Assembly: GCA_024636975.1 (NCBI GenBank) | Contig: JAGXGA010000047.1 | Span: forward strand, 1 to 64,000 | Direction: 5' to 3' | Source: Mariniphaga sp. | Lineage (GTDB): Bacteria > Bacteroidota > Bacteroidia > Bacteroidales > Prolixibacteraceae | Length of the DNA stretch: 64,000 nucleotides | Part shown: piece by piece, positions 17,580 to 25,854 of the stretch | Layout of the letters: every line of letters starts with the position of its first letter | How positions within the stretch are numbered: the stretch's first letter is position 1 | Position numbers and translations under genes: made by a program | Notes under the pieces: model-generated | Told to the model about the DNA's origin: nothing | What the model saw: only the letters and a program-made list of their open reading frames with translations | Database searches by the model: none

Positions 17580-18251
17580 TTAATTGACTGCTTCTTTTTC
17601 GGCCTCAGCTTTCATTTTTTCATTGGCAGCTATCAGGAATTCAACCCTTCGGTTTTGTGTCTGGCCTTCTGTATCATCGTTTGAATACTTAGGCGTATTT
17701 TCGCCAAATCCTTTAATCGTTAAACGGTTATCTGCAATACCCTGGTCTGCCAGATATTCCGAAACAGTACCGGCCCGCTGTTCAGACAAGGCCTGGTTAT
17801 ACGCTACACTACCTTTACTGTCAGTATGTCCCTGAATTTCAATGTCGGTATCGGGATAATTTTCCAAAACAACAACCAGTTTATCAAGGTTGGTTTTAGC
17901 GTCATCCGACAGGTTCGATTGATCGAAACCAAACAAAATATTGCTGCTGAATTCTACCACAATGCCCTCCCCTACGCGTTCAACCTTTGCATCGGGAACT
18001 GTTTTTGCAATTTCTTCAGCCTGTTTATCCATTTGCCGGCCAATTACAGCACCGGTTGCACCACCAGCTGCTGCCCCAATAATTGCCCCAAGAGCCGTAT
18101 TGCCCGAGGCCCTCCCTATTATAGCACCGGCTGCCCCACCTGCTGTAGTTCCAACAACTGCCCCTTTCTGTGTTTTATTCCATGAGGCACAGCCTGTAAG
18201 CATAAAGGTTGCACTTAAAAGTACCAATAAACTCATTTTTAACTTATTCAT
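17580..18251 (-). CDS. OmpA-family lipoprotein with glycine-zipper domain
   Basis: Peptidoglycan-associated lipoprotein. From the ATG at 18251 the signal ends in FMLTGCAS; then a glycine-zipper region (AGGAAGAIIGRASG repeated, about 30-75) and an OmpA_C domain (about 105-215) with FGFDQSNLSDDAKTNL, GHTDSKGS and the NRRVEFLI end. The order matches YiaD-type proteins. The ORF track start at 18305 lies upstream of the predicted promoter -7 box (18283-18290) and cannot be right if that promoter is used. The start at 18251 leaves a leader of about 25 nt. Role: tethering outer membrane to cell wall, likely under envelope stress control. Confidence 0.92.
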   Translation of the reverse strand: MNKLKMSLLVLLSATFMLTGCASWNKTQKGAVVGTTAGGAAGAIIGRASGNTALGAIIGAAAGGATGAVIGRQMDKQAEEIAKTVPDAKVERVGEGIVVEFSSNILFGFDQSNLSDDAKTNLDKLVVVLENYPDTDIEIQGHTDSKGSVAYNQALSEQRAGTVSEYLADQGIADNRLTIKGFGENTPKYSNDDTEGQTQNRRVEFLIAANEKMKAEAEKEAVN

Positions 18252-18282
18252 TTCAACCGTTTTAATTTGTATTATTTTCATG

Positions 18283-18349
18283 TAAAGATCGGCTGATTTA
18301 ACCATTGAAACATTACATAATTCTCAATTTCTGTTACATCATTCACACA
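18283..18349 (-). promoter_or_regulatory. Tandem-repeat promoter, copy 5
   Basis: On the minus strand: repeat cores at 18333-18338 and 18312-18317 (21 bp), then 21 bp to GATCTTTA (18290-18283). It drives the OmpA lipoprotein and probably the PorT-like gene. Confidence 0.75.
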
Positions 18350-18824
18350 TTAATTGTAATGAATAACAGTGATTTGTATTAACTGGTCATTTCCATGATG
18401 CTCTTTACTTTGGCATTGACCACACGGTCTTATGTCATTTCTTTGTATATACCACATTCTTGCCGGACCCAGGTGCATTTCCCTGTTGTTCAATAATTCT
18501 TTCCTGTTCAAAAAACAGCGGAGGGCATTGCAGCCCCCCTTGTGTCTTTCAGGCGTTCGTTATTTTGCGCCACTGGCACAGATTCTCATAAAGATCAAAT
18601 GGTGCAATTCTCCTTATTTAATTCAGTATTTCTTCGTTGTTTCTTCGTTGTTTCTTCGTATCAAATTCGTGATTCTACGAATTTAACATGAAGAAACTAC
18701 GAAGATATATTGTAGATAATTATATGATATCATAAAGATTATATAACTTAAAAAACTATGTAAATTTCATTGGATATTCGGGTTTTGCAACCTTGATAGA
18801 GAATAAAGAACGCTGGAAAGCAGA
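18350..18824. other. Gene-less interval with short repeats
   Basis: No convincing gene. At 18630-18660 a TTTCTTCGTTG unit is repeated about three times. Next to it an 8-bp perfect hairpin AAATTCGT/ACGAATTT (18663-18684) lies within wider arms TTTCTTCGTA and TACGAAG (to about 18705). A GGAGGGCATTGCAGCCCCCC stretch is at about 18520. This looks like a decayed palindromic element, not a promoter. Confidence 0.5.
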
Positions 18825-19436
18825 TTACATTCCAGTTCCTGTAAACACTACTTTAATAGTTTTTATAATTAAAACTACATCCCGGCTAAATGACCAGTTG
18901 TCGATATATTCCAGATCCAGATTCACCCATTCATTAAAGGAAACATTATTTCTTCCTGAAACCTGCCAGGTGCAGGTAATTCCAGGTTTCACAGTCAACC
19001 TTCGTTTTTGCCAACGCTCATACTTTTCAACCTCCGAAGGAATTGGCGGTCGTGGCCCTACTACCGACATATCACCAAGTATCACATTAAAAAACTGAGG
19101 AAGTTCGTCAAAAGAGGTTTTTCTAAGGAACCTGCCAACCCGCGTCACCCTGGGATCGTTTGCAATTTTGAATACAGGCCCTGTCTGTTCATTTTGTCCC
19201 ATCAATGAAATTTTTAACGCTTCTGCATCGGCAACCATAGTACGGAACTTAAAAATAAAAAACCGACGCCCGTTTAGACCTACCCTTTCTTGTATAAAAA
19301 AGACTGACCCACCATCTTCAAGTCGGATAGCAATGGCAATAATCAGAAAGATAGGAGAAATCAGCATGATAACAGTGAAGCTAAAAAACAAGTCAAGAGC
19401 GCTTTTCATTTTCAAACCCACGGATTCTTTATACAT
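18825..19436 (-). CDS. Undecaprenyl-phosphate sugar-1-phosphate transferase
   Basis: Bacterial sugar transferase (WcaJ/PglC-like monotopic phosphoglycosyl transferase) that starts exopolysaccharide or O-glycan assembly by loading a sugar phosphate onto undecaprenyl phosphate. One N-terminal membrane helix (about 12-38) is followed by the catalytic core with FFIQERVGLNGR, FKFRTM, KTSFDELPQF (with the catalytic Asp-Glu pair) and VGPRPP. At 203 residues it is the short form without the extra N-terminal helices of WcaJ. No other polysaccharide genes adjoin it. Expression from tandem promoter copy 6 would put surface-polysaccharide initiation under the same control as the envelope genes. Confidence 0.9.
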   Translation of the reverse strand: MYKESVGLKMKSALDLFFSFTVIMLISPIFLIIAIAIRLEDGGSVFFIQERVGLNGRRFFIFKFRTMVADAEALKISLMGQNEQTGPVFKIANDPRVTRVGRFLRKTSFDELPQFFNVILGDMSVVGPRPPIPSEVEKYERWQKRRLTVKPGITCTWQVSGRNNVSFNEWVNLDLEYIDNWSFSRDVVLIIKTIKVVFTGTGM

Positions 19437-19458
19437 AAAAGTAAAAATTAAGTTGGAA

Positions 19459-19525
19459 TAAAGGTAAGGCAGGTAACAACTGTTAATATTACATAACTTT
19501 CTTAAAGAGTTACATCATTCACACA
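19459..19525 (-). promoter_or_regulatory. Tandem-repeat promoter, copy 6
   Basis: Minus-strand repeat cores at 19509-19514 and 19488-19493 (21 bp), 21 bp to TACCTTTA (19466-19459). It faces the sugar transferase at 19436 with a leader of about 15 nt and is divergent from copy 7. Confidence 0.78.
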
Positions 19526-19550
19526 TTCAGTACGAGTGTTTCCATTGAAA

Positions 19551-19617
19551 AGTGTGAATAATGTAAACATTTAAGAAAATAATATAACAGATTACTATAC
19601 CAGGCTTCCTAACTTTC
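19551..19617 (+). promoter_or_regulatory. Tandem-repeat promoter, copy 7
   Basis: Repeat cores TGTAAA (19562-19567) and TATAAC (19583-19588), 21 bp apart, then 21 bp to TAACTTTC (19610-19617). It faces the CheB-CheR-PAS gene. Only 25 bp separate it from the divergent copy 6. Confidence 0.7.
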
Positions 19618-19728
19618 ACATTATAAAAAAAAATGCTGGATGAGAAACAAGAATCTCTCCGGTAATAACTGCTCTTATATTATTAATGTATATTTTTGGT
19701 TTTGGCAGGCATTTTAAATAACAAATAA

Positions 19729-22650
19729 TTGAAAACAAAAAAAATAAAACAAGTAGTTGCAGCAAGTGAAAAGGCTCCTGACTTACAATCCGGAATGTTT
19801 CCAATAGTTGGTATTGGTGCATCAGCCGGAGGCCTTGAAGCGTTAGAGCAATTTTTGAAAAATGTACCTAACAAAAGCGGAATGGCATATGTTGTTATTC
19901 AGCATTTGGATCCCACACAAAAAGGAATGCTTCCTGAATTGCTGCAACGTATTACGGATATGAAGGTTTTTCAGGCCGAAGACCTTATGAAAGTAAAGCC
20001 TGATTGTGTTTATATTATTCCGCCAAACAAAAGCATGTCAATTTTTAAAGGAGTGCTTCACCTGTTTGAACCTGTGGAAGCCCGTGGTCTTCGTCTGCCA
20101 GTCGATTATTTTATGCGCTCACTGGCCGATGATCAAAAGGAGTATGCTGTTGGAGTTATTCTCTCGGGAATGGGCTCCGATGGAAGCAGTGGAATACGGG
20201 CAATAAAGGAAAAACACGGAATTGTACTGGTACAGGAACCAAAAACAGCCCGGTTTGACAGTATGCCCCGAAATGCCATCGACTCAGGGATGGTTGATAT
20301 AGTGGCTCCACCAGAGAAATTGCCTTCAGAGCTTATAAATTTTCTTAACCATATCCCAGTAGTTAAATCAAACCTGAATATTGAAGTTAAAGATAAAAGC
20401 GCCTTTGAAAAGATTATTATTTTACTGCGAACTCATACAGGCAATGATTTTTCACTTTACAAAAAAAATACGATTAACCGGCGCATCGAAAGAAGAATGG
20501 GCATACATAAAATAGATGAAATATATTCGTATGTCCACTTTTTGCAGGAAAATCCAAAGGAGGTACATATCCTGTTTAAAGAATTAATGATTGGTGTTAC
20601 TAATTTCTTTCGTGATTCCCTGGTTTGGGAAAAATTAAAAGAAAAGGTAATTCCGGCACTGATTGATAAAATGAAACCCCATTCTCAATTAAGAGCATGG
20701 GTACCGGGTTGCTCCACGGGAGAGGAAGCTTATTCGCTCGCCATCGTATTTATGGAAGCATTGGAGAAAGTAAATCCGAACATACGAATATCATTACAAA
20801 TATTTGCCTCCGATATTGATACCGATGCTATTGATATTGCCCGTAAGGGCATGTTTGCGGAAAATATTGCTGCCGATGTATCGCCAAAAAGGTTAAGCCG
20901 GTTTTTTATTAAAACTGATGATGGCTATCGTATCAGCACAGAAATAAGGGAAATGGTGATATTTGCTCAGCACAACATAATTATGCACCCTCCTTTTACC
21001 AATATTGATATTCTTTCGTGTAGAAACCTGCTCATTTATGTTGATACCGAATTACAGCGTAAATTACTCGGTTTATTCTTCTACAGCCTTAACCCTGAAG
21101 GGGTTTTAGTACTAGGAACCTCCGAAACACTTGGAGTGCAAAGTCATCTGTTCTCACCGGCAGATTCGGGCCTTAAAATTTATAAACGTTCTGTTACCAG
21201 CCATAACCCGCAACAATTTGATTTTCCTTCATCATTTACCCGTTCACAAATGAGTAATATAGAAAACACTGCATCTGACAAACCAATGATTAACATACAA
21301 TCACTTGCCGATCAACTGCTGCTTCAACAATTTTCACCTGCCGGCATCTTGGTAAATGAAAACGGCGATATATTATATATAAGCGGACGGACGGGAAAAT
21401 ACCTGGAGCCCGCTGTGGGAAAGGCAAACCTGAATATATTTGCAATGCTTCGGCCAGGTTTTCAAAACGATTTTGCCATTGCCTTCCGCAAGGCGGTATT
21501 GAATAAAGAAGCAGTAGTATTGCATCATGTAGAAATCGGCACAGATGGCGGCTCATTAACTTTAAATGTAACAATTCAGTGGATTCATAAGCCGGAGTCT
21601 TTATATGGTAAGCTTATGATAATTTTCACAGATGTTCCACAAACCAATCATAAAAAACCTCCAGAGAAAAAAGGAAAAAAAGCGTTAGCCAGCAAACGGG
21701 AAACAGAACTTGAGGAAGAATTGCAGCATACCCGGGAAGAGAGGCAAAATATCATGGAAGAGATGCAGACTTCACAGGAAGAGCTTAAGTCGACCAATGA
21801 AGAATTGCAGTCGACCAACGAAGAATTGCAATCAGCCAATGAAGAACTCACCACCTCGAGAGAAGAAATGCAAAGTCTGAATGAAGAGCTTCAGACAGTA
21901 AATGCCGAGTTAATGGCCAAGGTGGATGATTATTCGCGGGTAAACAACGATATGAAAAACCTGCTCAACAGTACCGATATTGCTACTTTATTCCTCGACA
22001 AGGAATTAAATATCCGGGGGTACACTTACCAGGCAACTAAAATATTTAAACTCATAAAAAGCGACATTGGACGACCATTTACCGACCAGGTTTCGTTGCT
22101 TGTTTACCCTGAACTGCCGGAAGATGCACAAGAGGTTCTGGATTCGCTTATTTTTATTGAAAAACAAATTCCAACCAATAAAGGCAGGTGGTTTTCAATC
22201 CGGATTATGCCTTACCGCACTTTTGACGACCGGATTGACGGGCTGGTAATCACTTTTATCGACATCTCGGAACTGAAACTGGTAGAAGACAGGCTGCAGA
22301 AAACAAACCAGGAGAACCGGCTGCTTTCCGATTTATCTTCCAACATAATTATTAAACTGTCAGCTGACTGGAAAATTATGGAATTTAATTCAGCAGCTGA
22401 AACGTTTTTTGGCAAAAAGCGTGAAGAGGTGACAGGTATTAATTATTTAAATTTATTTATACCTGAAGAACATAGAAATAAAACGGCACAACAAATGGAT
22501 ATACTATTGAAAAAAAGGGGTGTAAACAATATCAAATTAAAAGTACTTGCAGGTGGTGCAACAGAATCTGATATTGAATGGTCGGTATGGGTACATTATA
22601 ACCATCTGCAAATACCTTCAGAAATGATAATAATAGCAAAAAATAAATAA
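19729..22650 (+). CDS. CheB-CheR-PAS fusion signalling protein
   Basis: A 973-residue fusion starting with TTG. A CheB methylesterase domain without receiver comes first (about 25-210) with GIGASAGGLEALEQF (catalytic Ser), IQHLDP (His) and SGMGSDGSSG (Asp). A CheR methyltransferase domain follows (about 220-490) with the SAM motif WVPGCSTGEEAYSLAI and CRNLLIY. A long Glu-rich coiled coil of repeated EELQSTNEELQSANEEL units (about 650-740) leads into two PAS domains (about 745-965). There is no histidine kinase domain. Fusions of this kind often occur where no chemoreceptors are encoded, and none is in the window. The stand-alone PAS gene begins 6 bp after its stop, so the two are cotranscribed from promoter copy 7. 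Confidence 0.93.
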   Translation: MKTKKIKQVVAASEKAPDLQSGMFPIVGIGASAGGLEALEQFLKNVPNKSGMAYVVIQHLDPTQKGMLPELLQRITDMKVFQAEDLMKVKPDCVYIIPPNKSMSIFKGVLHLFEPVEARGLRLPVDYFMRSLADDQKEYAVGVILSGMGSDGSSGIRAIKEKHGIVLVQEPKTARFDSMPRNAIDSGMVDIVAPPEKLPSELINFLNHIPVVKSNLNIEVKDKSAFEKIIILLRTHTGNDFSLYKKNTINRRIERRMGIHKIDEIYSYVHFLQENPKEVHILFKELMIGVTNFFRDSLVWEKLKEKVIPALIDKMKPHSQLRAWVPGCSTGEEAYSLAIVFMEALEKVNPNIRISLQIFASDIDTDAIDIARKGMFAENIAADVSPKRLSRFFIKTDDGYRISTEIREMVIFAQHNIIMHPPFTNIDILSCRNLLIYVDTELQRKLLGLFFYSLNPEGVLVLGTSETLGVQSHLFSPADSGLKIYKRSVTSHNPQQFDFPSSFTRSQMSNIENTASDKPMINIQSLADQLLLQQFSPAGILVNENGDILYISGRTGKYLEPAVGKANLNIFAMLRPGFQNDFAIAFRKAVLNKEAVVLHHVEIGTDGGSLTLNVTIQWIHKPESLYGKLMIIFTDVPQTNHKKPPEKKGKKALASKRETELEEELQHTREERQNIMEEMQTSQEELKSTNEELQSTNEELQSANEELTTSREEMQSLNEELQTVNAELMAKVDDYSRVNNDMKNLLNSTDIATLFLDKELNIRGYTYQATKIFKLIKSDIGRPFTDQVSLLVYPELPEDAQEVLDSLIFIEKQIPTNKGRWFSIRIMPYRTFDDRIDGLVITFIDISELKLVEDRLQKTNQENRLLSDLSSNIIIKLSADWKIMEFNSAAETFFGKKREEVTGINYLNLFIPEEHRNKTAQQMDILLKKRGVNNIKLKVLAGGATESDIEWSVWVHYNHLQIPSEMIIIAKNK

Positions 22651-22656
22651 GTTACT

Positions 22657-23202
22657 ATGAACGAAGATAATGATTATACCAATGCCCATAAAATGCGCAG
22701 GGAAGCTGAAAGGGTACTCAATGAAAAGCACAAAAAAAATGCCGAAGCATTGAAGGATGCCGACGTGAAAAAGCTTGTTCATGAATTGCAGGTGCACCAG
22801 ATAGAACTGGAGATGCAGAACGAAGAGCTAAGGCGAGCTCAAGAAATTTCTGAAACAGCCTTGAAAAAATATACAATGTTGTTCGACCTGGCCCCGTTGG
22901 GATATTTCTCACTCGACTCAGAAGCAACAATATGCGATCTGAATTACACAGGTGCCGATCTCTTGGGTGAAAGGCGCTTTAGTTTGATTAACAGCAATAT
23001 TAAACTTTTTCTTGCTAAAGATTCCATACCTGTATTTAACACCTTTTTCAAAAAAGTATATAGCAGTAATGCAAAAGAATCGTGTATGGTGATGCTTGGT
23101 TACGAAAATGAAATGCATGCCCATGTTTATATGGAAGGGGTTGTTACCGAGGATGAACAAAAATGCCTTTTGTCGGTGATCAATATTTCAAAGTTCAAAT
23201 AA
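22657..23202 (+). CDS. Stand-alone PAS-domain protein
   Basis: A 181-residue cytoplasmic protein composed of the HELQVHQIELEMQNEEL coiled-coil leader (about 40-65) and one PAS domain (about 70-180) ending in CLLSVINISKFK. It aligns by eye with the first PAS unit of both hybrid kinases in this island but lacks any kinase or output domain. It could be a partner that dimerises with the PAS kinases or with the CheB-CheR-PAS protein encoded just upstream. Confidence 0.85.
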   Translation: MNEDNDYTNAHKMRREAERVLNEKHKKNAEALKDADVKKLVHELQVHQIELEMQNEELRRAQEISETALKKYTMLFDLAPLGYFSLDSEATICDLNYTGADLLGERRFSLINSNIKLFLAKDSIPVFNTFFKKVYSSNAKESCMVMLGYENEMHAHVYMEGVVTEDEQKCLLSVINISKFK

Positions 23203-23219
23203 CAAAACATTTCCCAAAA

Positions 23220-23296
23220 GTCATCCGATGAATAATACTTTATAATGCTGCATGTTTTTATTTTTGAACCAATAATTGTAAATTCATCGGATGACT
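23220..23296. repeat. Perfect 15-bp inverted repeat
   Basis: AGTCATCCGATGAAT (23220-23234) and its exact complement ATTCATCGGATGACT (23282-23296) are separated by 47 bp. It lies 18 bp after the PAS gene. It may be a terminator with a long loop, a paired operator, or a tiny mobile element; the right arm is followed only by a short T-rich stretch. The rest of 23297-23557 has no recognisable content. Confidence 0.65.
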
Positions 23297-23557
23297 GTTT
23301 TAATATTTCAAGGTTTGCCTTTGTAATTCTTTCTGCGAATTGTTTCGTGCATGCTAAATAGTTAGTTGTCACCATTTTCCGACCATATTACCCCTTGTAT
23401 CTAATCCGGTTATAATGTTTATTCCATTATCTTCCGGCGAAGCCAGCGGTTATTTGTATTAAATATACAATAGCTGCATAATGTTATTGTTTCTTTTTCT
23501 TAATCTCCAATCAATCAATGCTATAAATGACTTAATAACGGGTCAGAGTTTTTCAAA

Positions 23558-23624
23558 TGTGAGAATTATGTAATTCTTAAACTGAATTATGTAACATTTT
23601 CCCAACTCATTTAAAGTAATTTTA
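23558..23624 (+). promoter_or_regulatory. Tandem-repeat promoter, copy 8
   Basis: Repeat cores TGTAAT (23569-23574) and TGTAAC (23590-23595), 21 bp apart, then 21 bp to TAATTTTA (23617-23624). It faces the frameshifted CsbD-like gene at 23660. Confidence 0.75.
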
Positions 23625-23659
23625 TATTGATAATTGAATTTTCATAAAATTACAATAAA

Positions 23660-23844
23660 ATGGAAAAAAATTTGATATAAACCAGTGGGGATACATAAAG
23701 GATAAACTCCAGGATATGTATCCGAAGCTAACCAATGCTGATTTGCATTGGGGACGTGTATCAAGAAATGATTTGTTGGAAATGATTTCCATCAAATTAG
23801 GGAAAACACAGAAACAATTAAATGATGCAATAGAATCATTTTGA
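23660..23844 (+). pseudogene. CsbD-like stress protein gene with poly-A frameshift
   Basis: Not in the ORF track. The ATG at 23660 runs into a stop after six codons. Adding one base to the seven-A run at 23664-23670 restores a 61-residue protein with the frame continuing as INQWGYIKDKLQDMYPKL, TNADLHWGRVSRNDLLEMI and KTQKQLNDAIESF. This is clearly related to the intact CsbD-like protein at 25180 (shared TNADL, NDL and KT.KQ motifs). The gene may be a recent pseudogene, a homopolymer sequencing error, or a slippage-controlled gene. The promoter in front is intact. Confidence 0.75.
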
Positions 23845-23867
23845 GTATTCTTCCTTGATTTTTTTCG

Positions 23868-24434
23868 ATGATTAACTCATGTAATAAAATGAATAACAAA
23901 ATGGAAACTCCAAAAAAAATAAAAAACTCAAGGGCTTTTGGAAAAAAAGTATTTATGCGTATTGGGATATCTACCGATTTTGGCTGGTTTGAATTAAAAC
24001 GAAAACTGATAGAGTCCCTTAACGCTTTTGGTTATGAACTGGTTGACATTGAAGACTATGAATTGGTTCCGGGTGAAAACTACCCCGATTTTGTTGTACC
24101 ACTGGCAAAAGCGGTTTCTGATGGAAATTACAAATATAACCGTACACATTGGTTAAATTGTATTGAAGCTTGCGCTGAGGTGAATAAAATCCCAGGTGTT
24201 TGTGCAGCCGTAATTACCGAACCAACTGCCCCTGGTTTGGAAACCGGGAATGAAGATGTGTATGTCAGGTGTTTCGGGGGGCAGATAAAAGGATATGCAT
24301 TATCAAAAAAGAAAGTACTTACTTTTCTTAATGCTGATTGTCCAACCAATATACCATCCAATCAACAACTTGCGAAGGTAAGGATGTTAAAAAGAGAAAA
24401 CAAGGCACTACCAGAAGAACAGTACCTGGTTTAA
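23868..24434 (+). CDS. Divergent RpiB/LacAB-like protein
   Basis: A 188-residue protein with the fold signature of RpiB/LacA/LacB sugar-phosphate isomerases: IGISTDFGWFELKRKLIESL, GYELVDIEDYE, NYPDFVVPLAKAVSDG, NKIPGVCAAVITEP and CFGGQIKGY. The active-site loop, normally of the form ICGTGIG, is replaced here by KYNRTHWLNCIEAC, so isomerase activity is doubtful. The glycine-rich loop before EACAEVNK has been lost while the flanking segments are kept. It follows the CsbD-like frameshifted gene by 23 bp and is probably in the same transcript. Several in-frame ATGs are near the start; 23868 is the track choice and 23889 or 23901 are alternatives. Confidence 0.65.
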   Translation: MINSCNKMNNKMETPKKIKNSRAFGKKVFMRIGISTDFGWFELKRKLIESLNAFGYELVDIEDYELVPGENYPDFVVPLAKAVSDGNYKYNRTHWLNCIEACAEVNKIPGVCAAVITEPTAPGLETGNEDVYVRCFGGQIKGYALSKKKVLTFLNADCPTNIPSNQQLAKVRMLKRENKALPEEQYLV

Positions 24435-24468
24435 TTTTTAATGTAATATTTCGGCAGGCAGCCTGGAA

Positions 24469-24535
24469 TGTGTGAATGATGTAACTCTTAATCTGAATTG
24501 TGTAACTGCCAGGAGAGTTTTGTCCCGTACCTTTG
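24469..24535 (+). promoter_or_regulatory. Tandem-repeat promoter, copy 9
   Basis: The best-preserved copy: TGTAAC at 24480-24485 and 24501-24506, exactly 21 bp apart, then 21 bp to a perfect TACCTTTG at 24528-24535. It faces the porin-like gene at 24664 with a leader of about 120 nt. Confidence 0.8.
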
Positions 24536-24663
24536 CCGGTGCTTCCGGTGGATATAGTTTCAGTTGGATTTCCCGCATTCAGTGCGACCGACATATTTTT
24601 CCATTAGCAGCATTTATCGTACTACACCAGAATCTTTAAAAAAAAATCACTATACAATTAAAA

Positions 24664-25176
24664 ATGAACAATTTTATGAAAAAACGAATTTTAACTTTTA
24701 TCCTTGTTATTGCATCAGGTATTGCATTTGCACAAAGCCCTATTTCAAAAGGCGAGTCGCAGGTAAATTTTGGTGTTGGGCTTTCATCATGGGGCGTTCC
24801 CGTATACCTGGGATTCGATTATGGAGTTCACCCCGATATTACCCTGGGGGCAGAAGCATCATACCGTTCGTACAACGACAACTGGCGCGATAACAGGTAC
24901 AATCATTCGGTTATCGGTTTACAGGGGAATGCAAATTATCATTTTAACAGGGTTTTAAATATTCCTTCACCCTGGGATTTTTATGCAGGGCTAAACCTTG
25001 GCTTTTACAGCTGGAATTCACCAAACGATTACGAGGGTTCGCACAACTCGGGACTTGGGCTTGGCGGACAAATTGGTGGCAGGTACTATTTTAGCAACAA
25101 AGTAGGCGTTAATTTGGAATTTGGCGGCGGCAATGCCTTTTCTGGTGGAAAATTAGGTATCACTATAAAATTATAA
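24664..25176 (+). CDS. Small outer-membrane beta-barrel protein
   Basis: A 170-residue exported protein with a signal peptide to about residue 24 (GIAFAQ) and alternating strands rich in Tyr, Gly and Asn (LGFDYGVHPDITLGAEASY, YAGLNLGFYSW, GGQIGGRYYFSNKVGV), consistent with an eight-stranded barrel. No specific family could be named. A second ATG at codon 5 (MKKR) is an equally good start. It follows tandem promoter copy 9 and precedes the CsbD-like gene by 3 bp, so the two form an operon. Confidence 0.75.
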   Translation: MNNFMKKRILTFILVIASGIAFAQSPISKGESQVNFGVGLSSWGVPVYLGFDYGVHPDITLGAEASYRSYNDNWRDNRYNHSVIGLQGNANYHFNRVLNIPSPWDFYAGLNLGFYSWNSPNDYEGSHNSGLGLGGQIGGRYYFSNKVGVNLEFGGGNAFSGGKLGITIKL

Positions 25177-25179
25177 ATT

Positions 25180-25377
25180 ATGGAATCGAAATTTAATTTG
25201 GATTATTGGGATCGGCTTAAGCCAATACTTAAAAAAGAGTTCCCGCAACTGACCAATGCTGATCTGTTTTGGCGGCATGAAACAAAAAATGATTTGTTTA
25301 AAATGATCGCTACGAAACTTAAAAAGACAAAGAAACAGTTTGAAGAGGATATTGAAACTCTGAAACGTTTCGATTAA
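25180..25377 (+). CDS. CsbD-like general stress protein
   Basis: A 65-residue, charged, helical protein: NLDYWDRLKPILKKEFPQL, TNADLFWRHETKNDLFKMI, LKKTKKQFEEDIETLKRF. This is the CsbD-like pattern (W-x-x-L/I-K-x-x-F-P-x-L-T-x-x-D-L), small soluble proteins induced by general stress in several bacteria. It starts 3 bp after the porin-like gene. It is the intact paralogue of the frameshifted copy at 23660. Confidence 0.8.
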   Translation: MESKFNLDYWDRLKPILKKEFPQLTNADLFWRHETKNDLFKMIATKLKKTKKQFEEDIETLKRFD

Positions 25378-25441
25378 CAGGAATTTATGATTCTCACCGT
25401 TGACGGCGATGCATCTTCAAAAGGCACTCAGGAAGTAATGC

Positions 25442-25825
25442 CTGATTGGAGCATGTGATATTTATGCAGCGCCTTCCCGTTTGGAAGGTACTACTCATAA
25501 TGCTTTGGAAGCGCATGCACTGGATGAATTGGGCCTTAATGAAATATCCAGGGCAAAACCTTTGCAGGCTGCCTTTGCATCTGCAATTTCTTTTATAGTG
25601 GGCGGAATATTTCCTCTTTTGATTTCAATTTTTGCTCCATTAAGTCAAATGATATACTTCCAATATGGGTTCTCCATTTTATTTCTTGCTTTATCCGGAA
25701 CTATTGCAGCAAAGGTTGGGGGTTCGATAATCAGCAAATCTGTGTTAAGAATTTGTATCTGGGGAACCATTGCAATGGTAATGTCAGCATTGATTGGATA
25801 TCTGTTTGGAGTTAGCATAAATTAG
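25442..25825 (+). pseudogene. VIT/CCC1-family protein, C-terminal remnant
   Basis: The frame is open from just after a stop at 25436 but has no credible start; the track uses a TTG at 25481. The readable part resembles the second half of VIT1/CCC1 iron-manganese transporters: HNALEAHALDELGLNEISRA, then PLQAAFASAISFIVGGIFPL and three hydrophobic helices. The N-terminal half, including the first membrane helices and most of the metal-binding domain, is absent, so about 115-125 residues remain of a usual 230. It is most likely non-functional. Confidence 0.75.
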
Positions 25826-25854
25826 GTTTTTAATATTTATTATCTGACGAAAAA

